Source: Anadara kagoshimensis
Lineage: Eukaryota > Mollusca > Bivalvia > Arcoida > Arcidae
Length of the DNA stretch: 64,000 bases
Direction of reading: 5' to 3'
Assembly: GCA_021292105.1 (NCBI GenBank)
Contig: CM037862.1
Span: 5,006,895 to 5,070,894 of the forward strand
The notes beneath the pieces were generated by a model. It ran no database searches and had not been told where the DNA came from. It saw only the letters and a program-made list of their open reading frames with translations. Made by a program: the position numbers and the translations under genes. Positions 1 to 11,458 of the stretch are shown piece after piece (positions within the stretch are counted from its first letter, which is position 1; each line of letters starts with the position of its first letter).

Positions 1-878
1 AGCCATAACACTCTGAACAGCTCGACTCCCCCTATGTCCATTACTTAGCACTTGACAGGCGTAAATATGTCGTTCAGCATTTTGTTCTATTTTCCTTTTA
101 ACTTCCTCGCTTACTTTACTGTTTCTTTTCTTTGGCCTTTGATATCCTGAAAAAGCATCAGTTCGTATATTTTTCAAACCAAAATCTGAATAAAACGCAG
201 GTGATGGAATGCCCTTGTATTCAGATCGCGGGGATGGTAATGGAGGCAGACGACTGTTTACTGACACTGACACAGACTTGTTAGTTACATGTGACAGAAC
301 ACTGGTAGTCTCGTCATTCTTTTGAGTTGGTTCCTCCACTTTCTCTTTCTCATTTTTATCTTTCTCGGTTTGTCGAACTAGCTTTTCTCCATTTAACTCG
401 AATCCGGACGGCCATCGTGTTAGAGATGGCCGACCACGATACATATTCCTTGTCCGTTTAAACACTCTTGTATCTCCAAGTTGTTCAAAACCAAAGTTTA
501 TCTGTTGTCTCGGTTGGATGGTATTATAGTCCGAGACGTGGAACTAGTCTCTGTAAGCATGGTTTTTTCTGATACCAGTCTATGTTCTAAACCCCTTTCC
601 CTTTTCCTTATCATGACCAGCAGGTTCTTGACCTTAGTATCCTCTGATAAAGGTCTCCTGTATTCATTTCCAATAAGAACATTTCCTTGTTGAATTATAC
701 CCGGGTATACTTTACCAAACCTATTTGGTCGACGTTTATAACAACACTTATGCGGTGTATATACCGTACTATTCAATTTATACCTTATACGATTATTAAC
801 CGTCTCTTGAATAGTAACACCGGGGTGCTTCTCAAAACTTTCTTTGCTAGAGATAATTTTCCGATCAAAACTAGCCAT
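1..878 (-). CDS. Unrecognised protein, 5' part of gene, apparent frameshift; runs off left edge
   Basis: The product is not recognised. An ATG at 878 opens a 126-codon frame (MASFDRKIISS...) ending at 498. A second frame, open from about 543 to the window edge, continues with similar character: polar, basic, rich in Lys/Arg/Ser/Thr, with a stretch of acidic and lysine residues (EKEKVEEP), an NLS-like RPKKRN and a segment SEEVKRKIEQNAERHIYACQ that could be helical. The two frames overlap only at about 500-543. No intron of normal size could fit there, so one small indel probably separates them, either real or an assembly error. The first frame contains a Tyr/Arg/Pro-rich region (KCCYKRRPNRFGKVYPG). 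I see no signal peptide or membrane segment. Upstream, 880-1060 is a plausible 5' leader. A coding assignment is likely from the long open frames, but the family and function are unknown. Confidence 0.55.
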
Positions 879-879
879 T

Positions 880-1880
880 TTATCTTATCAAAATGTCGGA
901 TATATGTAAACATTTTGATTATAATTTATATTAATGTTTATTGAGACCTATTTATTAATATTTGGCGCTAGCTCCTGTACCAGTCGTGCCCCCGAGGTCC
1001 TCAACTGTAGATCAAATGTAAATTGATCCTTCTTATTTCTTACTTCTCCCATTACAAAACCGGCTCTATTCATAATTCTGCTATTGTTAAATGTATACAA
1101 TTAACATAACGGTATTGTATGTACAATTCTTAATATCTACAGTTGAATAGATTCGCGATGCGTCTTTTATGTATAACTTTAATGCATATACGGGTTTTTA
1201 TTTACCAGTTATTATATATAGATGATTAATTAATGAAAATTAAGGGACTGTATTGTATTGATACTCTGCATGTCATCCTGCCTGCCCACGTCATTCAAGT
1301 GTATTATTTTGCTTTATTTGTCAATACCGTAATAATACTAAAATACGTAAATAATGAACGAGGACCTACTTACTGTAAGTTAATATTGCGTGATTCGGTT
1401 TTAAATGTCATGTAGAGACCAAGTATTGTGTAAAATACAGGTGGATTTTGTCTCTTAAACATACCAGGTTACTTAAATCATTAATGTCTAGTGCTTCTTT
1501 GAAGTATATCAACATAGGTCGATTATGAAATTTAAATATAAACCATGCCCCTTAAGTAGTATATTTGCACGTACATGATTGATAATATTGATTTATGGGC
1601 CATGCATGTTTTACGTACAGATCGAGAACTAAGTAAATATGACGGATTGTTAGTCTTGTTTCCCTTGACTTAAACGCGACGGCAAAGAAATCACGCGAAA
1701 ACGTGGATACGAGACCTAATGTATACGAATTTAAAATTATCGCTCTTTCGGCTAATCGCTTTTGCATCCTCGCATTTTGGTTTTGCCTTTTTCATTTAGT
1801 CTATAGCATTAAACTTGTTGCCTTTGAATCAAGGAGGCAGAGCAACAAGAGCCTCCTAGGAAACCGAATCGCTCATCTGG
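880..1880. other. Intergenic stretch upstream of the left-edge gene, nothing recognised
   Basis: This AT-rich sequence lies between the start of the left-edge minus-strand gene and the repeat block beginning near 1880. I find no open frame with coding character and no recognisable repeat. Its left end presumably includes the promoter and leader of the minus-strand gene, but I see no specific motif that would prove it. Confidence 0.4.
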
Positions 1881-1884
1881 CACC

Positions 1885-2545
1885 TAACGCACAATGGGCA
1901 GGAAGACGACCGCCTTCACTCGGAACATTTTGTCGTTAGTAGTTTACTCGGTACATTCCCATGTATACAAAAACCAAATTTCGTTGAAATCGGAGCAACT
2001 TTTAAAATATCGAAGGGAAACGGTTGCCATTTGCGTCACCGGCACTCAACTCAGCATACCATGTTATTCATGTAAGCCAAAAATCTTCAAAATTTGGTGG
2101 GAAAAGGGCGGCTATCTTTAAAATGGATGCTCTAAAAATGGTCAGCGCCATGCAACTCAGCATTCGACGTTTTCCATGTAAAATTTCGTTGAAATCCGAG
2201 CAACTTTAAAATTTGGCGGGAAAATGGCTGCCGTATTGAAAATGGTTGCTTTGAAAAAAAATCGCCATCGGCATTCATCTCGGCATATCAGTTTCACCTT
2301 TCAATCACCTGTCTTGTTCACTTTTGATAAATAGTTATGGAAAATTAAGCAGAATCTGAATTTTGAGAGAAATCCTTTTAGATAAAATGTCATAGATCAT
2401 TACTTCCAAGTTTTAAGCAAATCCGTTAAGCGGTTTCGGAGAAGATATTTTGAAAAAAGTTTACAGACAAGAGGACGGACGACGGGCGCCAAGTCATGAA
2501 AAATGCCCACATGGCCATAGGCCAGGTGAGCTAAAATGCGATAAA
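1885..2545 (-). repeat. Interspersed repeat with GCTCACCTGGCC-type end (minus orientation)
   Basis: Read on the minus strand, the right end starts TTAGCTCACCTGGCCTATGG and continues through a CGTCCGTCCTCTTGTC-like segment and 'ATCTTCTCCGAAACCG'. This arrangement is familiar from abundant interspersed repeats of molluscs and other marine invertebrates. Related pieces occur at 18640-19000 and 26100-26390. The part at 1970-2290 holds two imperfect copies of a segment containing 'TTTCGTTGAAATC' and 'AAATTTGG(T/C)GGGAAAA', so the left side is internally repetitive. The class (DNA element or satellite-like) is not resolved. Confidence 0.6.
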
Positions 2546-3091
2546 GCAAAGATGTAAGGACAACAGGTAATGCACAATGCCGGAGACGAAAAAGCGGTAC
2601 GACCGAATCTAAGATGGCAGGGCAGCAACTATACATTGTCGCATATAGTTGTGGTATGTCATTGTCGTATATACCTGCTTATGGTGCACTTGTTTTTCAG
2701 TGGTAGAGCTTGTTCTAACTGCAGAAACTTTATCCCTACAAATAAATTGTCGACTCCGGGATATTGCAATTTTAGGCTTATCAAAGCCCCAGAAAGTTTC
2801 ATGGCCGTCATCGCAATATTTTTAAGAATGTTGTCTCTGTATCAAAAATATTCCTGACGTAAAGCTCCATGTTCCTTTTATTTTCAATTTTGATTTAGTT
2901 AGCTAAGCATTCTGAAGCACCTGGCCTCACTTTCCTGGTGGATGCTCACGTGTTTAACTACATTTGACAGTTTTCGGAGTTTTTTTCTTTGCTTTTTTGG
3001 ATTGTACATGGACCAATGTTTGTTTTGATATGTTAACAGCAACTGATTTATTTAATATAACTTCTGCTATTAAAAGGACCTTTGTTGTAGG

Positions 3092-3094
3092 GGA

Positions 3095-3124
<30 letters not shown>
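3092..3124. repeat. (TA)n microsatellite
   Basis: An uninterrupted TA dinucleotide run in intergenic sequence. Flanking DNA from 2550 to 3330 shows no coding sequence that I can support. Confidence 0.9.
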
Positions 3125-3127
<3 letters not shown>

Positions 3128-3420
3128 GCATGCTAGTACTTTGCAGTGGTTCCTGCATGGTCTTAATATATAAAATCATGCGATTCGTATTATACCGACT
3201 ACACGTGTCCAACTGGGAAAGCCGTGGAACAAAAAATTTAATCACTATATCACTTAGACATCCCCCAACGGCCAACATCATGCTTAAGCCTAACAAAGCC
3301 AAAGGTTCGCACAAGTAGGACATATATTGAGCTGGTTCCGTTTTCGCAATTATTCCTTAACTTAAATCTGGCAAAAATACTTTAATAATTTTCTTAACTT
3401 TTAAGATACCTAGGAATTGA

Positions 3421-3674
3421 CGGTTTCATAATCATTCGTTAGCTAAGATTTTCCTTAACTTAAATCCAGCAAAATTTCAAGTCTTTCTAATTTTGTTTAT
3501 TTTCAAGATGTTCAGGAATTTAATGTGTCAATTTTAAGATCACTTCTAGATTAAACATTTGCATTTAGCTTTGACAAAAATATTTACCAGCAGTTCCAAA
3601 CATAGATTACAAAAATTAGCTAAATTTAAGTTAAGGAAAATCTTAGCTTAGGAATGATTGTGAAACCGGGGCCT
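3421..3674. mobile_element. MITE-like foldback element, family A, copy 1
   Basis: About 254 bp with long imperfect terminal inverted repeats. The left end reads CGGTTTCATAATCATTCG and then AGATTTTCCTTAACTTAAAT; the right end reads ATTTAAGTTAAGGAAAATC and then GAATGATTGTGAAACCGGGG. A partial extra copy of the left arm precedes it at about 3335-3420. The same element recurs at 59093-59343, with a decayed copy at 48725-48970. No coding capacity is present, so it is best described as a non-autonomous inverted-repeat element. I could not define a target-site duplication with certainty. Confidence 0.75.
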
Positions 3675-3829
3675 GGTAATATAAGGGAAATACAAGTAAC
3701 CTTGACATACTCCTTATGACATTGTCTTGATTCAAGAGGAATAACTCTAACATTTTTCGATCATTCATTCCTTTCAGAACTGTTTGAAAATAATAAGTAA
3801 TGCATTCATTTAACATTTGCTAATTTATT

Positions 3830-4802
3830 AACAATTAACAATAAATAAATTTTAATATACAACAATTTAAAAACTTTATACCCGTATCAATAAATTCCAA
3901 TATTCAAGGATATTAAATATTTTAGCACTTTTTATGCCCATAAAATTCAATAAATACTATCATAACCGTTTCCTGAAAATTCGATTTTTTGGCACTTGTG
4001 TGTTCATAAACTTCAACTTACAATACAAACATCACTTTAAAATATCATACTGTCACCACTTCAAAATATAGTATCATCACATTTATCACCATTTAAAAAC
4101 TATAATATAATACTATCACCACTTCACTATTCAACAAGTTTGGTATATTTTGAAACTCTGAAATTTCCACAATCAATACACATGGCACTTTTCATCGTGT
4201 CCACAAACTGCATTATAAGAATATAAGATCCTGTCATCACCATATCATCATTTCCATAAACTGCACATAGGATACTTACTATCACCACCATATTTTTTTT
4301 TTTTTTTTTTTAAATATTTTTTGTATTTTTTTATTATTTTTTTTATTTGCACATATGTATTCAATATATCAATATACCACTGAAAAATATAATACTATTG
4401 CCTCTCCAACATACAATACTATCACCAAATTATCACCATTAAAAAAAATAATATCACCACTTTAACATACAATACTATCACCACATTTATCACCATTAAA
4501 AAAAACACTATCTCCACTGTACCATACAATACTATCACCACTTCACTATTTAACAAGTTTGGTACATTTTGAAACTGATATTTCCACAATCAACACACAT
4601 GACACTTTTCATTGTGTCCATAAACTGCAATATATTAAGATACCATCATCACCATATCCTAAAAAGATCTTTTTGTCCATAAAAACATATAATTACTATT
4701 ACCACTATAATATACAATTTACAATACTGCCACAATATACAGTGACTAGGCAGTTTCCATCATTGCAATCATCACCATATTTTTTTTTTATTTTTTAAAT
4801 AT

Positions 4803-4834
<32 letters not shown>

Positions 4835-5082
4835 GCACTTATCAAAAAATCAATAAACCACTTAAAAATATCATACTATTGCCTCTTTAACATACAATAC
4901 TATCACCACATTATCACCATTTAAAAAAAATTAATAATATCACCAACATAATATAAAATACTATATCTATTACACAACTTTAATTTACAATACCATCGCC
5001 ACTTTACTATTCAACAAGTTTGATATACCCTAAAACATTCAAAGGCACTTTCCCTCATATACATAAACTATCATCCTATCAT

Positions 5083-5113
<31 letters not shown>

Positions 5114-5480
5114 GCACTTATGTGTCTAATATATCAATATACCACTTAAAATATTTATTATTGCCTCTTTAACATACAATACTATCACCACATTATCACC
5201 ATTTAAAAAATAATAATATCACCACTTGCTTTACTGTTCAACAAGTGTGGTGCATCCTAAATTCCATGTTCCACATTCAATTTTCATGGAACTTTGGCTC
5301 TTTTTATCATGTCCATAAAATTCTATATACATATACATTATACAATAATATCAATATAGCAATACTTATAATGTCAATCAAATTTAAAAACTTTTTTTTT
5401 ACTTTTATTTATTATTTTATAATTTTTTTTACTTTTACTTATTTTATATTTTTTTTAATTATTTTTTTAGCTGCAGATTT
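3830..5480. repeat. AT-rich 'CAATACTATCACCAC' repeat region with poly-T tracts
   Basis: The region is built of many copies of a short phrase, ACATACAATACTATCACCAC followed by ATTATCACCATTTAAAA. It contains three larger blocks, each with a long T tract, 'TTTGCAC(A/T)TAT', 'ATCAATA(T/A)ACCACT' and 'ACAAGTTTG'. These blocks start near 4290, 4775 and 5085. The array lies immediately downstream of the stop of the minus-strand Kelch gene, so part of it may be transcribed as 3'UTR or readthrough. Pure T runs reach about 20 or more bases, and their length may be unreliable in an assembly. Confidence 0.75.
5404..5413 (-). terminator. Candidate poly(A) signal of the Kelch gene
   Basis: On the minus strand two overlapping AATAAA hexamers (AATAAATAAA) lie about 130 bp past the stop codon at 5542. 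Spacing and sequence fit a cleavage and polyadenylation signal. The surrounding DNA is extremely AT-rich, however, so chance matches are likely. Confidence 0.35.
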
Positions 5481-5541
5481 ATAACAATGTTCAGATGCTT
5501 ATGTTTTAAGATAACATAGCATCACTGGGTCACTAAACACA

Positions 5542-8500
5542 TTATCTTCTTCTTTCAGGCACTGCCACACTGCAGAGCCATTTGGCTTGGTATGGAAGCT
5601 CTTTCACATCACTTATCCATCTGTTTCTGGCTACATCGAAGCACTCTATGGATGTTAACGCACTATCCATCACTGTTGACATTCCACCAACAATATATAT
5701 TCTGTTGTCTGAAAACAGAAACAATTTAAAGACCCTCTAAATGTGACCAACAAAAAGAGAAAGAAAAAAGAAAAGAAATTACAGATAATTTTTACACCAG
5801 AATATACGGACATATAATGCTATAGCTTTTGAAAGATTTTAATCAAACTTGCCAGTATCTTGAGTATAAGGACTTTAAATGCAATTTAAGTTAGTCATGT
5901 TTAGATGTGCAGACCTGGATAACTTTTCAGAACTTGTATATGATATTATTACATTGATACCACATACATGTATAATGGAAATTTTGTATGAGAAAGGAGA
6001 TGCCAGGGATATATAACCCACAGCTATGTGGAGCTCAAGTTAGAATCAGGTACGCTGTTCTATGGCAATTATAGTGAAGATTTTTCTATAGTCTAGCCAT
6101 TTTTTGTCATCACTCTATTGGGTTTTGTATAAAGTTGTGCAGTATCCAGACCTCAGAACATGTATAATTAGATTTACATCTGCATTAAGGAGGTGTTTAG
6201 ATTTTTTACCTATAATTGTGATTCCAGGGCTGTGTCTAGGTACAACCATATCGGTATGAAATTCCCAGGTATCTGAGCGCCTCTTATATATGTCCAGACT
6301 GGATACGCTTGACAAAACACTGTCCTTTTCCTTCTTTCTGGTCAAACCACCACATATAAACATCTGACCATTTACAGTGACCAAGTCTGTATGGCATCTG
6401 GGAAAGCGGAGGTCATTCTGAGTTGTCCATCTGAAATAAATTAATGTCAATTGCATTTAAGGTACAAACAAAGACTACTATGAAATATATCATAACACTT
6501 ACCAGTAGCCTTAAGATTACAAGTCATTATAAAAAAACTATAGTGATGCTATTAATTTTATCAGTGTGCTCAGAAACAAACACTTGAGATTATTATGATC
6601 CAAGCCAAAGTCTAAATTACACATATCTTTAAAGACACAACCTCACTGTATTCACATGATTCAATTGTTATACATTGCAGAAAATCAATGCTTTTGAAAT
6701 TTAAATAATTCTAAAAATTGTTGTCTGTGAGACAAAAAAAAGTACATTCCTAAAGCAAATTTAAAAGTAGTAATATTAATATTGCTAAGATACAGTTCCT
6801 TGATATCTGATTCTGGTTTTATGTTAACTTGTTGTTACATAATCTAATATAACCATGGTAACGATATTGTGTTATAAATTGATTAAATCCTTACGCATTT
6901 TTCCTAGGATCAAAGCTCTCTACACTGCTCAACAAGGGTTTGACTGATTTGACTCCTGTGGGGTTGCCATATCCACCAGCAACAAACATCTTCCCGTCAA
7001 ATACGTTGATACCAGCTCCAGCTCTGGCTACTGACATAGATTTCACATAAAACCATTTGTCTGTTGTTGGATTGTAACATTCCACTGTATCCTGAACCCT
7101 ATAAAATAATAAGTACATACATGTGTATTTTATGAGTGAGATTTATTGGTTTATAATATACAGAGACTGGGATAAAGAAATGAAGTTGTCAAAAAGATTA
7201 TATGTATACAAGATGTAGGCATCAGTGTTCATTTTAGGATTTTTCAGTAGGGGCCATTTTTAAAAATGTTACTTTTAATTATAATATCAAGAGTTTTACA
7301 TTACATAATGATGGCCCACTAAGGCCTTAATGATGGGGTGATTTGGCATATGGTGTCTGATTGAAAATGGAGAATGTATGTATGAAGATGTATATTGTTG
7401 ACTTACTTCTTGTTCTGATCCAGACCTCCTACAACATATATCATACCAAGGAATGCACAAATGGAGTGTTGTGACCTTGCTGTTAACATTGGAGCTATGG
7501 GCTTCCATTCTCTGGTTCTTAGGTCCATTACAAATGCCTGTTTACTGGCTACTCCACCTTTACCTTGGCCTGTACCACCTGTAAAAATGAATTAACTCTA
7601 ACTTGTCTACCAAACAAAAACAAAGATACCAATCAATATCTAAATCATGATCCCAAAATGAAGTAAAAACTCTGAAATTGGCAAATTAGGTTAAATCCAG
7701 GTGAACTTCAACAGGTAAGTGATGCCAATTGCTCAGACCCAGATGATGTTCATAGAACTCCATACAGAAAGTCATGTGTTTTACCAAAGTGTAAGCCAAT
7801 GTGTCATGTGACATTTACATAAAGGGTAGCATTGCCAAGTTTGCATATAATTCTTTCAATGAAAAAACTTAAAAGGCGTTCCTTAACAACTTGACTGGTT
7901 CTCATTTAATAAATTATCTAAATGTACATCTTTGCAAAACAGCTTTTTCTGGAAGTATTTTTGTTTGGTGTGACATTAACGAAATGTTATTTTGTCTGAT
8001 CGACTCACTTATGAAATGGATCATTTGCATATCTAGTATATATGTCACATGATTAAATACTATAAGGGAAATAATCTAGCCCAAGAAACAAATATCTAGT
8101 TCGAACACCTAATAACAAACACCATGTAATTGAGGAGATGGAAATCTTACCAGTCATGTATATCTTTCCAGCGAACATTGTGGCTGCATGATGGTATTGA
8201 GGTTCTGGTGTATTGCTGAATTGCATCCATGAAGTATCACCAGGCTGCTCTGCCTCTTTACCTGATGTTGCTATGATTATAATAATAATAATAATAATAA
8301 GAAAAAGAAGAAGAAGAATGAATAATAATATACAATTGTTAACCTCATAAATTTGAAACTTGGATGTAGGCCTTAATGTTAAACAATATTTAAAGTAAAT
8401 GCCAGATTGGAACAACTGCAACTATACATATGCATTACTATTATAGCCTGATCCCTAATCCACTTATACTATGTATATACATTCACTTATGATAAGTTAT

Positions 8501-10994
8501 TCTGAAGTTATCCATATATTAGCTGATTCCTATAAGATTTATATGAAGTAATTTGACTTACCCCCTGTAGGTGTTCTTGCACCTTGATTGGGTGATTTTG
8601 GTGACTTTTGTGATCTTGGCGAGTTTGCAGGGGTTGCAGATTTTTGGGATCTTGGTGAGCTTACAGGACTTGGCTCATTTCTTGGTGTAGTTTGCTGAGA
8701 GTCCGGCTGGACTTCAACTTGTACTGTAGGCAAAGATGTTGTACTCTACAATAGAAAAGATAACAATATTCTTTATCTAAACATTCATACATGATTTATT
8801 TATTCAAAAATTACTTTTATAAAACCTCAGCTATGTATACCAGTAAGAACTAATGAGAATAATATAATCAAACTAAAGACAGTAAAAAACATGCCATACA
8901 CAAATTATGAAAGGTTAAATCAGTATATAGGCACAAACAGGTAACTAAACGCCATAACAAACGAGCTATTAAAGTATGGATATGTCACTACCTAATGAGT
9001 AACACAAATCTTAACACTATAACATAACAGCTATTTATATGGGAATGCCATTTGAAATAAAGTAACATTTTACTCACATAAAATAGATCCTCACTGGCAT
9101 TGTAATCTTCTGCAAAACACATCCTAGGGCCCCTTATTTCCATATTCATTGGTTCATCAATTCTCAGTTTCCATGCTGATACAATCCTGAAAAATAAACA
9201 TGTCATTTGATGTCATAATAATTTAGGTAATTCACCAAGCAGGCCATAACCTAATAACATTTAAACAAACAACTTAAATATTGATAGTTGTTTTATCTTT
9301 CTAGTGTTCATTTTACCATCATCAGTATTTTACAACATTTTGATATGCAAAGTTTATGGTCACTCCATGTAAAATCAATGGGTTGGGAAGATCTGTAACA
9401 GGTTCTAATCTTTTGTAACTGCATATTATACTATTTTGTCTATTGCTGAGATTTAAAGTAAGAAAGTTTTAGTTGGATGATAAGAACCCATTACTCTGTT
9501 AACATTGTAACCATTTGCAATATTGTATGGAGAGACCAATTTGCTTCCAGAATCATTAGAGAGTTAGAGAGAGAGAGAGAGAGAGAGATTTACCAGTTTG
9601 CTTCAAGAACCATCCTTTGACATGCTTCGTTGGTCCTTAGTAAATCTGTAACCTTCATGCATTCAAATAATTCTTTCTGTGTCATGTAAGGAAATCTGAC
9701 ACATTCCATGACCTCTTCAATATGCTGTTGTCTCTCGTGCAATGATGACGCAATCCATCTTAGCCCTGCCTCAAATACTTCATATTCTGAAGTAATCTTC
9801 AAATAGTCATGATCCAGTATTAGACACAATGTCTTGAGATCTATTTGCAGGAATACATCTCTCTTGTAAAGATCGGTAAAATGGTGGAATATACTGTTCA
9901 CAGCAAAATCAAACAGCTCAGTTTCTGGTTTGAGTTTTCCTTTGGCAAGCAAGATCAATGCTTGTTCTACCGATATTTCTTCCATGAAGTCAGAACATTT
10001 GGATCGCAGAGTTGCGACTTTTAGCAAATCTGACAACACGATTAGATCTCCAATAACATCTGGTGTTATGTTCAATTGGCCGGTGTATATAAAATCCATA
10101 AACGTTTTGAAGGCTTTTGGACATATTCCTCTCAACCGTATGTAGGCTGGTGATTTGTTTTCAGGGTTCTTAAAGAGGTCATCAAAATATAAACTATAGG
10201 ATGCCATGATCACTCGATGTCCATAGAAACATTGATTTCCTATACGCACAACTACATCAGTTAATTTTTCTTCCTGATAAAGATGGTTGACATACGAGCC
10301 TACTGTGGTATAATGGGCGGCAGTAGTAAGTGGCATTGTTTTTATCCTTTTGATTGCCATTTGGACCTCTTTGCTTGGTGGTGGCAGCATCCCACAGCCA
10401 ACTTCTTCAAATATTTCCTGTATATCTTCCATCTTTTTAACAGGTTTAAGGGCTCCAATATCATCCAGTGTCATTAAAAGATAGCCTTGGCCTTCAGATG
10501 GTTTAGCATTGACAGTTGACCATAAAGCTTGTCTACATTCTGTGAAATTGAAAAACACTGCAATATTTAATAACTGTGATTTTATAAAAATTACAAATAC
10601 TGTTTGCTAAAATAAGAAAAACATTGAAACACACCATTATTTATTGATTTACAAGTTTAAGTGTGCAAATGCAAAACACACTCAGACGAAAATTTTACTT
10701 CAATACCTAATTGGAAGAAACATTTATATGATGTTTTTTTAATTATCAAGGCACACTAGACACCAAATATATTTAATTTGACCAAGCAGGTACTTGTATT
10801 CAAAATGAGCTGTCTTGTCATATTTGAATTTTAATTTTGAATTAGCACATGACAATATTAATACACTTCAACACAAATCCAATTAAATAAGAAAGAATTT
10901 TTAACCAGCTGCAAATTTTCGATGCTTTATAGGTTTTATTTCCCCTATAATCATCGCAAAACATAACTGACCATTATAAGCCAGGGTCTAATGG

Positions 10995-11035
<41 letters not shown>

Positions 11036-11403
11036 TATCATACCTTCTTCATTATAAGAGATGGTGTCCTGTTTTTGTTCAGACACTGGGATCTCCCTGG
11101 GTTGTTTTGGTGATTGTTTTGGTGATGATTTTGGTGACTTCTTTGTGGTAACAGTAGTATAAACCGGATCAGGTTTTGGCTGTTTACTACTTGCCATAGG
11201 AGTAGAAGTTTTTGTTATCCTTTCATCTTGTTTGGTATTCCTCGATACTTGGGAATCTTCAAAGAAGGTCTCTAGTCCGGAATCTCTGACAGGAGTCTGT
11301 ATTGGTGAAGTTATCGGCGAAAACATGGCCGATTCTACAGGATCTAAAAACTCGTCACCAAATTCTGACATTTCCTGTGTTAGATTTCCAACCTACAGTT
11401 ACA

Positions 11404-11458
<55 letters not shown>

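Noticed and set aside
500..545. A tiny intron between the two frames of the left-edge gene
   Set aside because: GT and AG dinucleotides exist, but the gap would be under 45 bases, far below the introns of the other genes in the window.
3048..3323. Open frames on both strands around the (TA)n tract
   Set aside because: They are created by the TATA repeat (Tyr-Ile runs) and have no coding signature.
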